From an uncultured Lachnospiraceae bacterium (GTDB taxonomy: Bacteria; Bacillota; Clostridia; Lachnospirales; Lachnospiraceae): a stretch of 64,000 nucleotides of DNA. The stretch spans positions 1-64,000 of the forward strand of contig CAMFDJ010000009.1 of NCBI GenBank assembly GCA_945949085.1, in the 5' to 3' direction. The number at the start of each line of letters is the position of its first letter. Position 1 is the stretch's first letter. Below are positions 30,393 to 39,326 of the stretch, piece by piece. Position numbers and translations under genes: made by a program. The notes below the pieces were generated by a model. That model saw only the letters and a list, made by a program, of their open reading frames with translations, was not told the origin of the DNA and did no database searches.

Positions 30393-31703
30393 ATGGAAAA
30401 CTATACAACACAGATGGATGCGGCAAGAAAAGGGATCGTCACACCGCAGATGGAGATTGTGGCAAAAAAGGAGCATATGCCAATTGAGAATTTGATGAAG
30501 CTCGTGGCAGAGGGAAAGGTGGCAATCTGTGCAAATAAAAAGCATATTTGTCTCGACCCGGAGGGTGTTGGCAGTATGCTACGCACCAAAATCAATGTCA
30601 ATCTTGGCGTGTCACGTGATTGTAAGGATTATGACATTGAAATGCAGAAGGTGATGAGCGCTGTTGAGATGGGGGCTGAGGCCATTATGGATCTGTCAAG
30701 CCATGGGAATACGCAGCCTTTCCGGCAAAAGCTGACCAGTGAGTGCCCGGCCATGATTGGAACGGTACCGGTGTATGACAGCGTGATCCACTATCAGAGG
30801 GATCTTTCAACGCTCACGGCGCAGGATTTTGTCGATGTGGTAAGGTTGCATGCACAGGATGGTGTGGATTTTGTCACATTACACTGCGGCATAACCAGAA
30901 AGACGATTGAGCAGATCAAAAAACATAAGAGAAAAATGAATATTGTCAGCCGCGGCGGCAGTCTGGTGTTTGCGTGGATGACGATGACCGGCAATGAAAA
31001 TCCGTTTTATGAATATTTTGATGAGATATTGGATATCTGTGAAGAATATGATGTGACGATTTCTCTGGGAGATGCCTGCAGACCGGGATGTCTTGCAGAT
31101 GCCACTGATGTGTGTCAGATTGAGGAGCTGGTGCGCTTAGGCGAGCTGACAAAACGTGCCTGGGATCACAATGTTCAGGTCATGGTGGAAGGACCGGGGC
31201 ATGTGCCGCTCAATCAGATCGCAGCCAACATGGAGGTGCAAAAGACGCTGTGTATGGGGGCTCCATTTTATGTACTCGGACCGCTTGTGACGGATATCGC
31301 ACCCGGCTATGACCATATCACCAGTGCCATTGGCGGGGCAGTCGCTGCGATGAACGGAGCAGCCTTCCTCTGTTATGTGACACCGGCAGAGCACTTGGCG
31401 CTTCCCAATGTCGATGATGTGAAACAGGGCATCGTGGCGTCCAAGATCGCTGCCCACGCAGCCGATATTGCCAAGGGAATCCCCGGAGCGAGGGATATTG
31501 ACGATAAAATGGCCGAGGCGAGGCGAAACCTTGACTGGGATGCCCAGTTTGCATGTGCCATTGACCCTGCCACTGCCAAAGCCATCAGGGATGAGCGCAA
31601 GCCCGCTGACGAGTACAGCGATACCTGCAGCATGTGCGGTAAATTCTGTGCCGTGCGTTCCATGAACAAGGCGCTTTCAGGGGAGTACATAGATATCTTG
31701 TAG
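30393..31703 (+). CDS. thiC: Phosphomethylpyrimidine synthase ThiC
   Basis: A 436-residue radical SAM-like enzyme that converts aminoimidazole ribotide to the HMP-P half of thiamine. The family core is clear ([43 protein letters not shown]) and the C-terminal iron-sulfur motif is CSMCGKFC (CX2CX4C). AGGAGG precedes the ATG by six bases. The upstream 269 bases (30124-30392) show no recognisable TPP riboswitch, nor any gene. An aminotransferase follows after 18 bases, not another thiamine gene. The 5-hydroxybenzimidazole synthase BzaF is a paralogue, but overall length and sequence fit ThiC. Confidence 0.9.
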   Translation: MENYTTQMDAARKGIVTPQMEIVAKKEHMPIENLMKLVAEGKVAICANKKHICLDPEGVGSMLRTKINVNLGVSRDCKDYDIEMQKVMSAVEMGAEAIMDLSSHGNTQPFRQKLTSECPAMIGTVPVYDSVIHYQRDLSTLTAQDFVDVVRLHAQDGVDFVTLHCGITRKTIEQIKKHKRKMNIVSRGGSLVFAWMTMTGNENPFYEYFDEILDICEEYDVTISLGDACRPGCLADATDVCQIEELVRLGELTKRAWDHNVQVMVEGPGHVPLNQIAANMEVQKTLCMGAPFYVLGPLVTDIAPGYDHITSAIGGAVAAMNGAAFLCYVTPAEHLALPNVDDVKQGIVASKIAAHAADIAKGIPGARDIDDKMAEARRNLDWDAQFACAIDPATAKAIRDERKPADEYSDTCSMCGKFCAVRSMNKALSGEYIDIL

Positions 31704-31721
31704 GGACGTTAGGAGAACAAT

Positions 31722-32903
31722 ATGCCAAAATTAAGTGAAAGAGTCGGAACATTCACGGACTCTGTCATCAGACGTATGACACGAATCAGTGATGAATATG
31801 GTGCAATCAATTTATCTCAGGGATTTCCTGATTCTGATCCGCCAAAGGAAATTATGGATGCACTTTCAAAGGCGGCTTATGCAGGACCTCATCAGTATTC
31901 TATTACGTTTGGTGCTGAGAATTTCAGGCAGGCACTTGCAAAAAAGCAGGGAAAAGCAATTGGAAGAGATATTAATCCGGATAAAGAGATTGTTGTAACC
32001 TGTGGTGGCACAGAGGCCATGATGTGTGCCATGATGACTATTTGTAATCCGGGTGACAAGGTAATGGTATTTTCTCCATTCTATGAAAATTACGGCGCAG
32101 ATGCGATTTTATCCGGTGCGGATCCGATTTACATTCCGCTTGTCCCGCCTCATTTTGATTTTGATATAGGGCTTGTGGAGCAGGGATTTAAGGACGGGGC
32201 AAAGGCGATCATTGTCTGCAATCCTTCCAATCCCTGTGGAAAGGTGTTTAGCCGAAAGGAGCTGATGCAGATCGGACAGTTGGCAGTTCAATATGATGCT
32301 TTTGTGGTGACAGATGAAGTGTATGAGCATATGGTATATGCACCGAATCATCATACCTGTATGGCATCGCTGCCCGGTATGTATGAACATACCATCACTT
32401 GTAATTCACTTTCAAAGACATATTCTATTACAGGCTGGAGATTAGGATACTTAATCGGACCGGCAGAGGTTATTGAAGCTGCAAAAAAGGTACATGACTT
32501 TTTGACGGTAGGTGCAGCGGCGCCACTTCAGGAGGCAGCGACAGTCGGACTGAACTTCCCGGAATCTTACTATGAAGAATTATTGGAGACTTATACAAAG
32601 AAACGTCAGTATTTTTTAGATGGTCTTGACCGCATTGGACTAAAGCATAATATTCCACAGGGAACATACTTTGTACTTGTGGATATTCAGGACTTTTTAA
32701 ATCTTCCTCAGTTTGCGGGATATACAGATTTGGAATTCTGTGAATGGATGATTAAAAACGTGGGCGTTGCAGCAGTACCGGGATCAAGCTTTTTTAAGGA
32801 AGATGTGAACAACCTGATTCGTCTGCATTTTGCAAGAGAAAAGAGTACGATAGACGAAGCTCTGAACCGCCTTTCTAAACTTACGGATTTGCTTGTGTTG
32901 TAG
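31722..32903 (+). CDS. Class I/II PLP-dependent aminotransferase
   Basis: A 393-residue fold-type I aminotransferase. N170 in CNPSNPCG, D198 and Y201 in VTDEVYEHM, and the PLP Lys K232 in SLSKTYSITGWRLGY are all in place. The sequence is of the aspartate/aromatic/methionine-oxoacid type (close to YbdL/kynurenine aminotransferase-like enzymes). It is 18 bases downstream of thiC and 700 bases from iorAB; supplying aryl pyruvates to IorAB is an attractive but unproven role. Confidence 0.88.
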   Translation: MPKLSERVGTFTDSVIRRMTRISDEYGAINLSQGFPDSDPPKEIMDALSKAAYAGPHQYSITFGAENFRQALAKKQGKAIGRDINPDKEIVVTCGGTEAMMCAMMTICNPGDKVMVFSPFYENYGADAILSGADPIYIPLVPPHFDFDIGLVEQGFKDGAKAIIVCNPSNPCGKVFSRKELMQIGQLAVQYDAFVVTDEVYEHMVYAPNHHTCMASLPGMYEHTITCNSLSKTYSITGWRLGYLIGPAEVIEAAKKVHDFLTVGAAAPLQEAATVGLNFPESYYEELLETYTKKRQYFLDGLDRIGLKHNIPQGTYFVLVDIQDFLNLPQFAGYTDLEFCEWMIKNVGVAAVPGSSFFKEDVNNLIRLHFAREKSTIDEALNRLSKLTDLLVL

Positions 32904-32948
32904 GGACGTTTCTTTTGATCCCGGTATCAAGACAAAAGAAACGTCCCC
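32903..32948. repeat. REP-like palindrome after the aminotransferase gene
   Basis: A perfect 14-base inverted repeat, GGGACGTTTCTTTT (32903-32916) and AAAAGAAACGTCCC (32934-32947), starting on the last base of the aminotransferase stop codon. There is no T-tract. The right part (GACAAAAGAAACGTCCCC) recurs with one mismatch inside the gene at 38292-38309, so this looks like a dispersed REP-type element rather than a simple terminator. Confidence 0.65.
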
Positions 32949-32973
32949 TCTGTACGGGGAGAGTCCTGCTGTC

Positions 32974-33411
32974 TTACTGGCACAGCTTTGCAACGACCTG
33001 ATTGATGACTTTGCCGTCTGCTTTGCCCTTGAGCTCTGCCATCACGCTCTTCATGATCTGACCTTTGTTTTTGGTGGCGAGTACCTCGGCAAATTTGGTG
33101 GTGAGGATTTCTTCTACCTCTTCTGCTGACAGGAGCTTTGGTGCGTATTCCTGAAATACGTCATACCGTGCCTGATATTGCGCAAGCAGATCTGTTCTGT
33201 CAGCCGGGCATGTATCAATCTGTTCTTTTACACTTTTGATCTCTTTGAGAATGACGCTGTCGACCATTTCTTCGGGGACATTATCCCTGCAGCCATTGTC
33301 GATAGCGACTTTTTTGACTGCCGAAACGAGAGCGGAAATGCTGTCCTTTCTTTCTTTATCCCTTGCCTTCATGGCAGCGATCATGTCTTTCTGTAATGCT
33401 TCAAGTGTCAT
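32974..33411 (-). CDS. yqeY: GatB/YqeY domain protein
   Basis: A 145-residue helical protein matching YqeY (start MTLEALQKDMIAAMKARDKERKDSI; end GKADGKVINQVVAKL). The family resembles the tRNA-binding tail of GatB; its role is not settled. The start is ATG 33411, with AAGGA about eight bases upstream; the in-frame extension to 33447 has none. The gene is divergent from iorA. Confidence 0.92.
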   Translation of the reverse strand: MTLEALQKDMIAAMKARDKERKDSISALVSAVKKVAIDNGCRDNVPEEMVDSVILKEIKSVKEQIDTCPADRTDLLAQYQARYDVFQEYAPKLLSAEEVEEILTTKFAEVLATKNKGQIMKSVMAELKGKADGKVINQVVAKLCQ

Positions 33412-33547
33412 GTTTTTTTCCTTCTTTCTTTTTGATGGTTTCATCAATGGTGCTTCTACTGTTTTTCATGCAAGCATGAAACGTATGACCTTTTGACCCT
33501 AGTATCATATATTATAGCACAGAATCCGGGCGCAGAACCCTTTTTCA

Positions 33548-33576
33548 TTGCGAAAACAGAAAAAATGGCATATAAT
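33548..33576 (+). promoter_or_regulatory. Promoter of the iorA-iorB-paaK operon
   Basis: TTGCGA (33548-33553), a 17-base spacer and perfect TATAAT (33571-33576), 62 bases ahead of iorA. Confidence 0.75.
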
Positions 33577-33638
33577 TTGTATAATTGCGGTAACAATTCA
33601 AAATCGGTCAAAAACAAAACACAAAAAAGGAGCATAAA

Positions 33639-35459
33639 ATGAGTCAGGAATATGTGATGGGAAATGGTGCGATTGCGCTGGGCGCACTGGCTGCGGGAGT
33701 GAATCTCGCAAGCGGCTATCCGGGTACACCATCTTCCGAAATCATTGAAACAATCAGTAAATATCCGCATGAAGGCGTACATGTGGAATGGTCTGTCAAC
33801 GAGAAGGCAGCCTTGGAGGTTGCAGCTGCGGCAGCGTACGCCGGCGCCAGGACGCTTGTCACCATGAAGCAGGTGGGACTGAACGTAGCGGCAGATCCGC
33901 TGATGTCCCTTGCCTACGTCGGTGTCAAGGGCGGTATGGTCATTGTATCTGCCGATGACCCGGGTCCGATCTCTTCCCAGACAGAGCAGGATACAAGGGC
34001 ATTTGCGGAATTTGCGAGAATTCCGGTTTTTGATCCGACTTCCCCGGAGGAAGCCTATCAGATGATACAGGATGCATTTGAGTATTCGGAAAAATATGAG
34101 ACGCCTGTTCTTTTCCGGCCGACGACGAGAGTGTGTCATGCGTATGCATCCATCGATGTTCCGGATTCCTATGCAGCAAAGGCATTTGAGGGATTTGTCA
34201 AGGATTCCTCCAAATGGGTGATTTTTCCGAGGTTGTCCTTTGCTAACCATAAGAAGATTGAAGCAAGAAATATTGAGATTGGGAAGGATTTTTCGGATTA
34301 TGCCCGAAACACTTGTAACGGCGCAGCTTCGAAGAAGGCTGTTTTTGCTTCCGGTGTCAGCTACGCGTATGCAGAAGAATTTTTGAGGAATCATCCGGAG
34401 GTACAGCTTGTCAAGATTGCAACGCCGCACCCGTTCCCGGAGGAATTTGTGCTGCGCGCTCTTGCGGGCGCATCGGAGATCATTTGTCTCGAAGAGCTCA
34501 GCCCTTACATAGAAAATCAACTTTATCGGCTCATCGGCATGCATCATCTGCCTGTTAAGGTTTATGGAAAACGCAGTGGTCATGTACCGGTGGCAGGAGA
34601 AAATACGGCAGATGGGATTGCCGCGATTCTCGCGGATTTTCTGGATCTTACATATGAGAATCCTTGCATGGATCTGTCGGATGCACCCGCTCTTCCCGTC
34701 AGACCGCCGGTTCTCTGCGCGGGATGTCCGCACAGGGCTTCCTTTTATGCAGTCAAGAAGGCAATGAAAGGGCAGAAGGCATACTTTTGCGGCGATATCG
34801 GCTGTTATACGCTGGGAAATGCGATGCCGCTTGACATGGTGGATACCTGTCTTTGCATGGGTGCCGGCATCACGATGGCACAGGGCTTTCACTGGGTAGA
34901 TCCCGGGGCACAGACCTTTGCGTTTGTGGGAGATTCCACCTTTTTTGCATCCGGCATGACAGGTGTTGTGAATGCGTTGTACAATGATGCGGATATGACT
35001 CTTTGCGTGCTGGATAATTCGACGACAGCCATGACAGGACATCAGCCGCATCCGGGCACCGGAAAGAACATGATGGGAGACATTGTGGAAAAGGTTGATA
35101 TTGTGAAGGTGCTTAGTGGAATGGGAGTCAAGAAGATTCTTGTCGTCAATCCGTTTGATCTTGATCAGGCGGTTTCGGCTGTGAAGGAATGTGCTGCCCA
35201 AAAGGGCGTGAAGGCAATCATCTTCAAATCTCCCTGTGTGGCAATCACAAAGCCTGCCGGAAAGGCTTGTATTTCCGGGCACTGCATCAATTGTCAGAAA
35301 TGTATCAGGGAAATCGGTTGTCCGGCGCTCGTCATAGAGGATGGCAAAGTGGCAATTGACGCATCGCTTTGCACCGGCTGCGGATTGTGCAGTCAGATTT
35401 GCCCGGCAGGTGCGATAGAGACAACAGACTCAGGAAAAAAAGGAGGCAGTGCATCATGA
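33639..35459 (+). CDS. iorA: Indolepyruvate:ferredoxin oxidoreductase, alpha subunit
   Basis: A 606-residue subunit: pyrimidine-type TPP domain (residues about 1-230), transketolase-like C-terminal segment, then the pyrophosphate TPP domain (CAGCPHR near 365; GDSTFFASGMTG near 432; DNSTTAMTGHQPHPG) and a C-terminal two-cluster ferredoxin domain (CINCQKC and CTGCGLCSQICP, both within the last 60 residues). IorAB decarboxylates aryl pyruvates from Trp, Phe and Tyr to aryl-acetyl-CoA, reducing ferredoxin; it can run backwards. The stop overlaps iorB by four bases. Confidence 0.95.
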   Translation: MSQEYVMGNGAIALGALAAGVNLASGYPGTPSSEIIETISKYPHEGVHVEWSVNEKAALEVAAAAAYAGARTLVTMKQVGLNVAADPLMSLAYVGVKGGMVIVSADDPGPISSQTEQDTRAFAEFARIPVFDPTSPEEAYQMIQDAFEYSEKYETPVLFRPTTRVCHAYASIDVPDSYAAKAFEGFVKDSSKWVIFPRLSFANHKKIEARNIEIGKDFSDYARNTCNGAASKKAVFASGVSYAYAEEFLRNHPEVQLVKIATPHPFPEEFVLRALAGASEIICLEELSPYIENQLYRLIGMHHLPVKVYGKRSGHVPVAGENTADGIAAILADFLDLTYENPCMDLSDAPALPVRPPVLCAGCPHRASFYAVKKAMKGQKAYFCGDIGCYTLGNAMPLDMVDTCLCMGAGITMAQGFHWVDPGAQTFAFVGDSTFFASGMTGVVNALYNDADMTLCVLDNSTTAMTGHQPHPGTGKNMMGDIVEKVDIVKVLSGMGVKKILVVNPFDLDQAVSAVKECAAQKGVKAIIFKSPCVAITKPAGKACISGHCINCQKCIREIGCPALVIEDGKVAIDASLCTGCGLCSQICPAGAIETTDSGKKGGSAS

Positions 35460-36040
35460 ATCAGGATATCTTATTGTGTGGTGTCGGCGGACAGGGCACA
35501 GTGCTCGCTTCCAAGCTGATTGCGGCAGCAGCCATGGCAGAGGGGAATACAGTCCATTCCGCAGAGACGATCGGAATGGCGCAAAGAGGCGGCTCTGTCA
35601 TATCTCATATCCGGATCGGAGATGCGGCAAGCTCTCCGTTGATTCCGTACGGGCATGCAGACATTTTGATCGCATTTGAACCGGCAGAGGCAGTCCGCAA
35701 TCTGGCATATCTGAAACAGGATGGGCTTGTGATCGTCAACAGTGTGCCGGTCAGACCGACTACAGAATCCTTACATCCGACAGGATATGACGGCGCGCAG
35801 ATGATTGCTTATCTGCAACAAAAATGTAATTGTATCACGGTTGATGCAAACGAATTGTGTGCACCCTTAGGCTCCTCCAAATTCTTTAATGTGGCTGTTC
35901 TTGGGGTCCTTGCAAAAAGCGGCAGATTGGAGATTTCGGCAAATACCCTGCTTGGTGAGATCAGAAAGCGCGTACCGGAAAAATTTATCGAAAGCAATGT
36001 AAAAGCATTTGAGATGGGAGGTTCATACACATGCAGTTAA
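35456..36040 (+). CDS. iorB: Indolepyruvate:ferredoxin oxidoreductase, beta subunit
   Basis: A 194-residue gamma-type oxidoreductase subunit with the nucleotide-like GVGGQGTVLASKL motif at residues about 9-21 and ETIGMAQRGGSV at 41-52. The ATGA overlap with iorA (35456-35459) and an AGGAGG inside iorA show translational coupling. The 3' end overlaps paaK by ten bases. Confidence 0.95.
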   Translation: MNQDILLCGVGGQGTVLASKLIAAAAMAEGNTVHSAETIGMAQRGGSVISHIRIGDAASSPLIPYGHADILIAFEPAEAVRNLAYLKQDGLVIVNSVPVRPTTESLHPTGYDGAQMIAYLQQKCNCITVDANELCAPLGSSKFFNVAVLGVLAKSGRLEISANTLLGEIRKRVPEKFIESNVKAFEMGGSYTCS

Positions 36041-37272
36041 ATGAAACACAGCTGTCACAGGTGGATGCACAGATTAAGCGCCTTGTGGGGACTGAAAGCT
36101 ATTATGGCAATGTATATAAAAATTTAGGAATTACAGGCATTTCTTCGCAGGAGGAGTTTGAAAAGCTGCCTTTTTCCAGTAAGGATGATCTGCGAAATGC
36201 GTACCCACTCGGCATTCAGGCCGTGCCGGACGAGGAGGTTGTCAGAATCCATTCCTCTTCCGGAACAACCGGAAAACCTGTCATCATCCCTTACACGGCA
36301 AAGGACGTAGATGACTGGGCAATCATGTTTGCCAGATGTTATGAGATGGCAGGTATCACAAACAAGGACAGAATCCAGATTACGCCCGGTTACGGTCTGT
36401 GGACAGCGGGGATCGGTTTCCAGGCAGGCTGCGAAAAGCTTGGCGCGATGGCAATTCCCATGGGACCGGGCAATACGGAAAAGCAGCTTCAGATGATGCA
36501 GGATCTGAAGGCGACCGTCATTACGGCCACCTCCTCCTATGCACTGCTTTTGGCAGAGGAGATCAATAAGCGCGGCCTCAAAGACAAGATTTACCTGAAG
36601 AAGGGTGTCTTTGGTTCAGAGCGCTGGAGCAATAAGATGCGTGCGTATATTCAGAAGGAGCTCGGCATCGAGTTATATGACATTTACGGGCTGACGGAGA
36701 TTTACGGACCGGGTATCGGTATCAACTGTGAAAAGGAATCCGGCATTCATTATTGGGATGATTATGTTTATATTGAAATCATTGACCCTAAGACGGGAGA
36801 AGTGCTGCCTGACGGAGAAGAAGGCGAAATTGTCATCACGACACTCGTCAAGGAAGGAGCGCCGCTCATCCGTTTCAGAACGCACGATATGTCCCGGATC
36901 ATTCCGGAAAAATGCGCCTGCGGCAGTCAGTATCCACGCATTGACATTATCAAGGGACGCAGTGATGACATGTTTAAGGTGCACGGCGTGAATATGTTTC
37001 CAAGTCAGGTGGAAGAGATCCTGCAGAACATTGACGGTGCTTCCAGCGAATATAACATTACCATCGCGCATGATGATGAGAAAAACAGAGACATCATGAT
37101 CGTGACAGTAGAGATAGAAGGTCGCGTGAATTTTGAAAAGACGGCCAAAACGATTCAGGAGGTCTTCAAGTCCAAAATTGGCGTAACACCGAGGATCACA
37201 CCGGTTCCGATCGGCACGCTTCCGAGAAGCGAGAAGAAGACAAAGCGTGTGGTAGATTACAGAGAGGTGTAA
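36031..37272 (+). CDS. paaK: Phenylacetate-CoA ligase family enzyme
   Basis: A 413-residue AMP-forming ligase with the P-loop-like SSSGTTGKP at 75-83, YGLTEIYGPGIG, and the C-terminal hinge RSDDMFKVHGVNMFPSQVE; the size is typical of PaaK. It joins arylacetates to CoA, the same thioesters produced by IorAB. Overlap with iorB and the shared promoter at 33548-33576 make a three-gene operon. GGGAGG precedes ATG 36031. The route could run from aromatic amino acids to arylacetates, or from scavenged arylacetates to amino acids. Confidence 0.93.
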   Translation: MQLNETQLSQVDAQIKRLVGTESYYGNVYKNLGITGISSQEEFEKLPFSSKDDLRNAYPLGIQAVPDEEVVRIHSSSGTTGKPVIIPYTAKDVDDWAIMFARCYEMAGITNKDRIQITPGYGLWTAGIGFQAGCEKLGAMAIPMGPGNTEKQLQMMQDLKATVITATSSYALLLAEEINKRGLKDKIYLKKGVFGSERWSNKMRAYIQKELGIELYDIYGLTEIYGPGIGINCEKESGIHYWDDYVYIEIIDPKTGEVLPDGEEGEIVITTLVKEGAPLIRFRTHDMSRIIPEKCACGSQYPRIDIIKGRSDDMFKVHGVNMFPSQVEEILQNIDGASSEYNITIAHDDEKNRDIMIVTVEIEGRVNFEKTAKTIQEVFKSKIGVTPRITPVPIGTLPRSEKKTKRVVDYREV

Positions 37273-37317
37273 ACTCCGTTTCCATACGGAAAGTGAAGGA
37301 AAGGAAATGACATTGCA

Positions 37318-39171
37318 TTGCAGCAGAAGACATCATTGAGAGACTATTGTAAATATAATCGTATACTGACAGATGGCGCATTTGGCACTTTTTTTACTTC
37401 CATTGCAGGGGATGATATATTCCCGGAGCAGGCCAATCTGGACAAACCGGAGCTTGTCAGACAGGTACATCTGGAATATCTGAAGGCAGGGGCTGCGCTG
37501 CTGCGTACCAATACGTTTGCGGCAAATACGGAAAATATGCACGGCGGCCTGCCGAAAATCCTGGATTGCTGTGAAAAGGCATATATACTTGCCGATGAGG
37601 CAAGAGAGGAATATATTGCCAAATGGCAAAAGGACAAGAGACGGCGGGATATCTTTATCGCAGGCGATATGGGACCTATGACTTTTGCGGGAGAGGAAGA
37701 GAGGCAGCGTGCCTATGAGGAATATCTGCAGATTGCGAGGCAGTTTATCGCGCTTGGAGCAGATGCGCTTTTGTTTGAGACATTTCCCTCCCTTGACGTG
37801 ATCTGTGATGTGATCAGGCAGATCCGATGTGAAAGTGACATTTTTATCTGGGTACAGATCAGTGTCAATCAGATGGGATATTCCGGCAGCGGGCTGAGTG
37901 CGCGCACGCTGTGGAAAGAAATGCTTGCAATGCCCCAGATCGATGCGATCGGACTGAATTGCGGTGTGGGACCGGGTCATCTGTGCCAGATCATGAAGCA
38001 GATGCTCTCGGAGCATTTCATGGGTGGAAACAAGGTGATTTCCGCACTTCCGAATGCCGGGTATCCCAAGATTGTCAGAGGACAGGTGATCTTTTCCCAA
38101 AATGAAACCTACTTTTCCGAAAAGATGGCGGAAATGGCAGAGCTTGGTGTGGGAATCGTAGGTGGATGCTGTGGTTCTACGCCGGATTTTATTGCGGCGG
38201 TAAAGAAGCGTTTTGATGAGAAGAGAGAGCTGTGGGATGTAGATGACAGCTTCTATGAAGAAAAAACAGAAAGCGCCGGGACACTCCTTGTGACAAAAGA
38301 AGCGTCCCCGAACTGGCTGTCACATCCCAAACGCCCTGACGGCAAACTGATTGCTGTGGAGCTGTCACCGCCGCCGTCCGCAAAGGACGAAAAGGTGATG
38401 GAGGCTGCGCATCTGCTAAAAAAAATGGATGTAGATGTTGTGACATTTCCAGACTCCCCCTCCGGCAGGACGAGAGCGGATTCCATTCTGATGGCGGCAA
38501 AGGTGAGGCGTGAGACGAATCTTACCGTCATGCCGCATATCTGCTGTCGGGATAAGAATGCCATTGCCATCCGCTCACAGATTTTGGGCGCGGATCTAAG
38601 TGACATCAAGGATTTTCTGGTGGTGACGGGGGATCCTATTCCCACGATGGCAAGAGCGCAGCTGAAAAGTGTCTTTCATTTTGACTCTGTTGGTCTGATG
38701 CGGATCATCAGGGAGATCAATGAGGCGGAATTTGGCGAAAAAGAGACTGATGCGTACATTCGTTACGGCGGCGCAATCAATCAGAACAGGCTGAATCTGG
38801 GCAGTGAGATCAGGCGTGTCCAAAAGAAGATGGAAGCAGGCGCGCAGTTCTTTTTGACGCAGCCCATGTTTACGGAGCAGGAGGCGCAGCGCGTTTTGCA
38901 GATTAAACAGGAGACAGGTGCGAAGATTCTGTGCGGTATCATGCCACTGATCAGCCGTAAAAATGCGCTTTTCATCCAGAACGAGATGACCGGCATGTGT
39001 GTAACGCAGGAGATTGTGGAACGCTTTGCACATGCAGATACGCGTGAGGCTGGGGAAGCGGTAGGTGTGCAACTTGCGAAACAGATGATGGAACTGACCT
39101 ATGATTTTGCGGACGGATTCTATTTTTCCATTCCGTTCAACAGAGTATATCTGCTGCAGGACATTCTTTAA
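37318..39171 (+). CDS. Bifunctional homocysteine S-methyltransferase / methylenetetrahydrofolate reductase
   Basis: A 617-residue fusion. Residues 1-300 are the homocysteine methyltransferase barrel with zinc ligands in LNCGVGP and VGGCCGSTPDF; residues about 340-617 are a MetF-like MTHFR barrel (LIAVELSPPPSAKDEKVMEAA; FLVVTGDP; FFLTQPMF). The linker between them (about 321-331) is encoded by a REP-like palindrome. The likely start is TTG 37318, behind AAGGAAAGGAA; no in-frame ATG fits the start of the barrel. It supplies methyl groups for methionine and controls one-carbon flow. Confidence 0.9.
   Translation: MQQKTSLRDYCKYNRILTDGAFGTFFTSIAGDDIFPEQANLDKPELVRQVHLEYLKAGAALLRTNTFAANTENMHGGLPKILDCCEKAYILADEAREEYIAKWQKDKRRRDIFIAGDMGPMTFAGEEERQRAYEEYLQIARQFIALGADALLFETFPSLDVICDVIRQIRCESDIFIWVQISVNQMGYSGSGLSARTLWKEMLAMPQIDAIGLNCGVGPGHLCQIMKQMLSEHFMGGNKVISALPNAGYPKIVRGQVIFSQNETYFSEKMAEMAELGVGIVGGCCGSTPDFIAAVKKRFDEKRELWDVDDSFYEEKTESAGTLLVTKEASPNWLSHPKRPDGKLIAVELSPPPSAKDEKVMEAAHLLKKMDVDVVTFPDSPSGRTRADSILMAAKVRRETNLTVMPHICCRDKNAIAIRSQILGADLSDIKDFLVVTGDPIPTMARAQLKSVFHFDSVGLMRIIREINEAEFGEKETDAYIRYGGAINQNRLNLGSEIRRVQKKMEAGAQFFLTQPMFTEQEAQRVLQIKQETGAKILCGIMPLISRKNALFIQNEMTGMCVTQEIVERFAHADTREAGEAVGVQLAKQMMELTYDFADGFYFSIPFNRVYLLQDIL
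38278..38309. repeat. REP-like palindrome inside the methyltransferase-MTHFR gene
   Basis: GGGACACTCCTTGTGAC (38278-38294) pairs imperfectly with AAAAGAAGCGTCCC (38295-38308). Eighteen bases (38292-38309) match the intergenic element at 32931-32948 except one. It is read in frame as inter-domain linker (SAGTLLVTKEAS). Confidence 0.55.
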
Positions 39172-39253
39172 GAAAGTCTTTTGTTTTTTTGTGGCAATGG
39201 GAATGATATGATTAAGACAGCTACCATATTCAGAGGATGAGCGGGATATGAGA

Positions 39254-39303
39254 GATATCCTGTATGGGAGATATCCGATATGCGAAGGATATCCGGTATC
39301 CGG
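39254..39303. repeat. Cluster of GATATCC boxes upstream of the flippase gene
   Basis: GATATCC occurs at 39254-39260, 39270-39276 and 39288-39294 (the last as the palindrome GGATATCC), with GGTATCCGG after it, within 50 bases just ahead of the flippase start. It may be an operator array or a slipped repeat. Confidence 0.4.
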
Positions 39304-39326
39304 TAGCGAAGTTACGGGAGAGTAAC

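Noticed and set aside
33456..35282. 608-codon minus-strand frame
   Set aside because: It is antisense to iorA, is rich in His, Arg, Ile and Cys without domains, and has no ribosome site; the plus-strand iorA is unmistakable.
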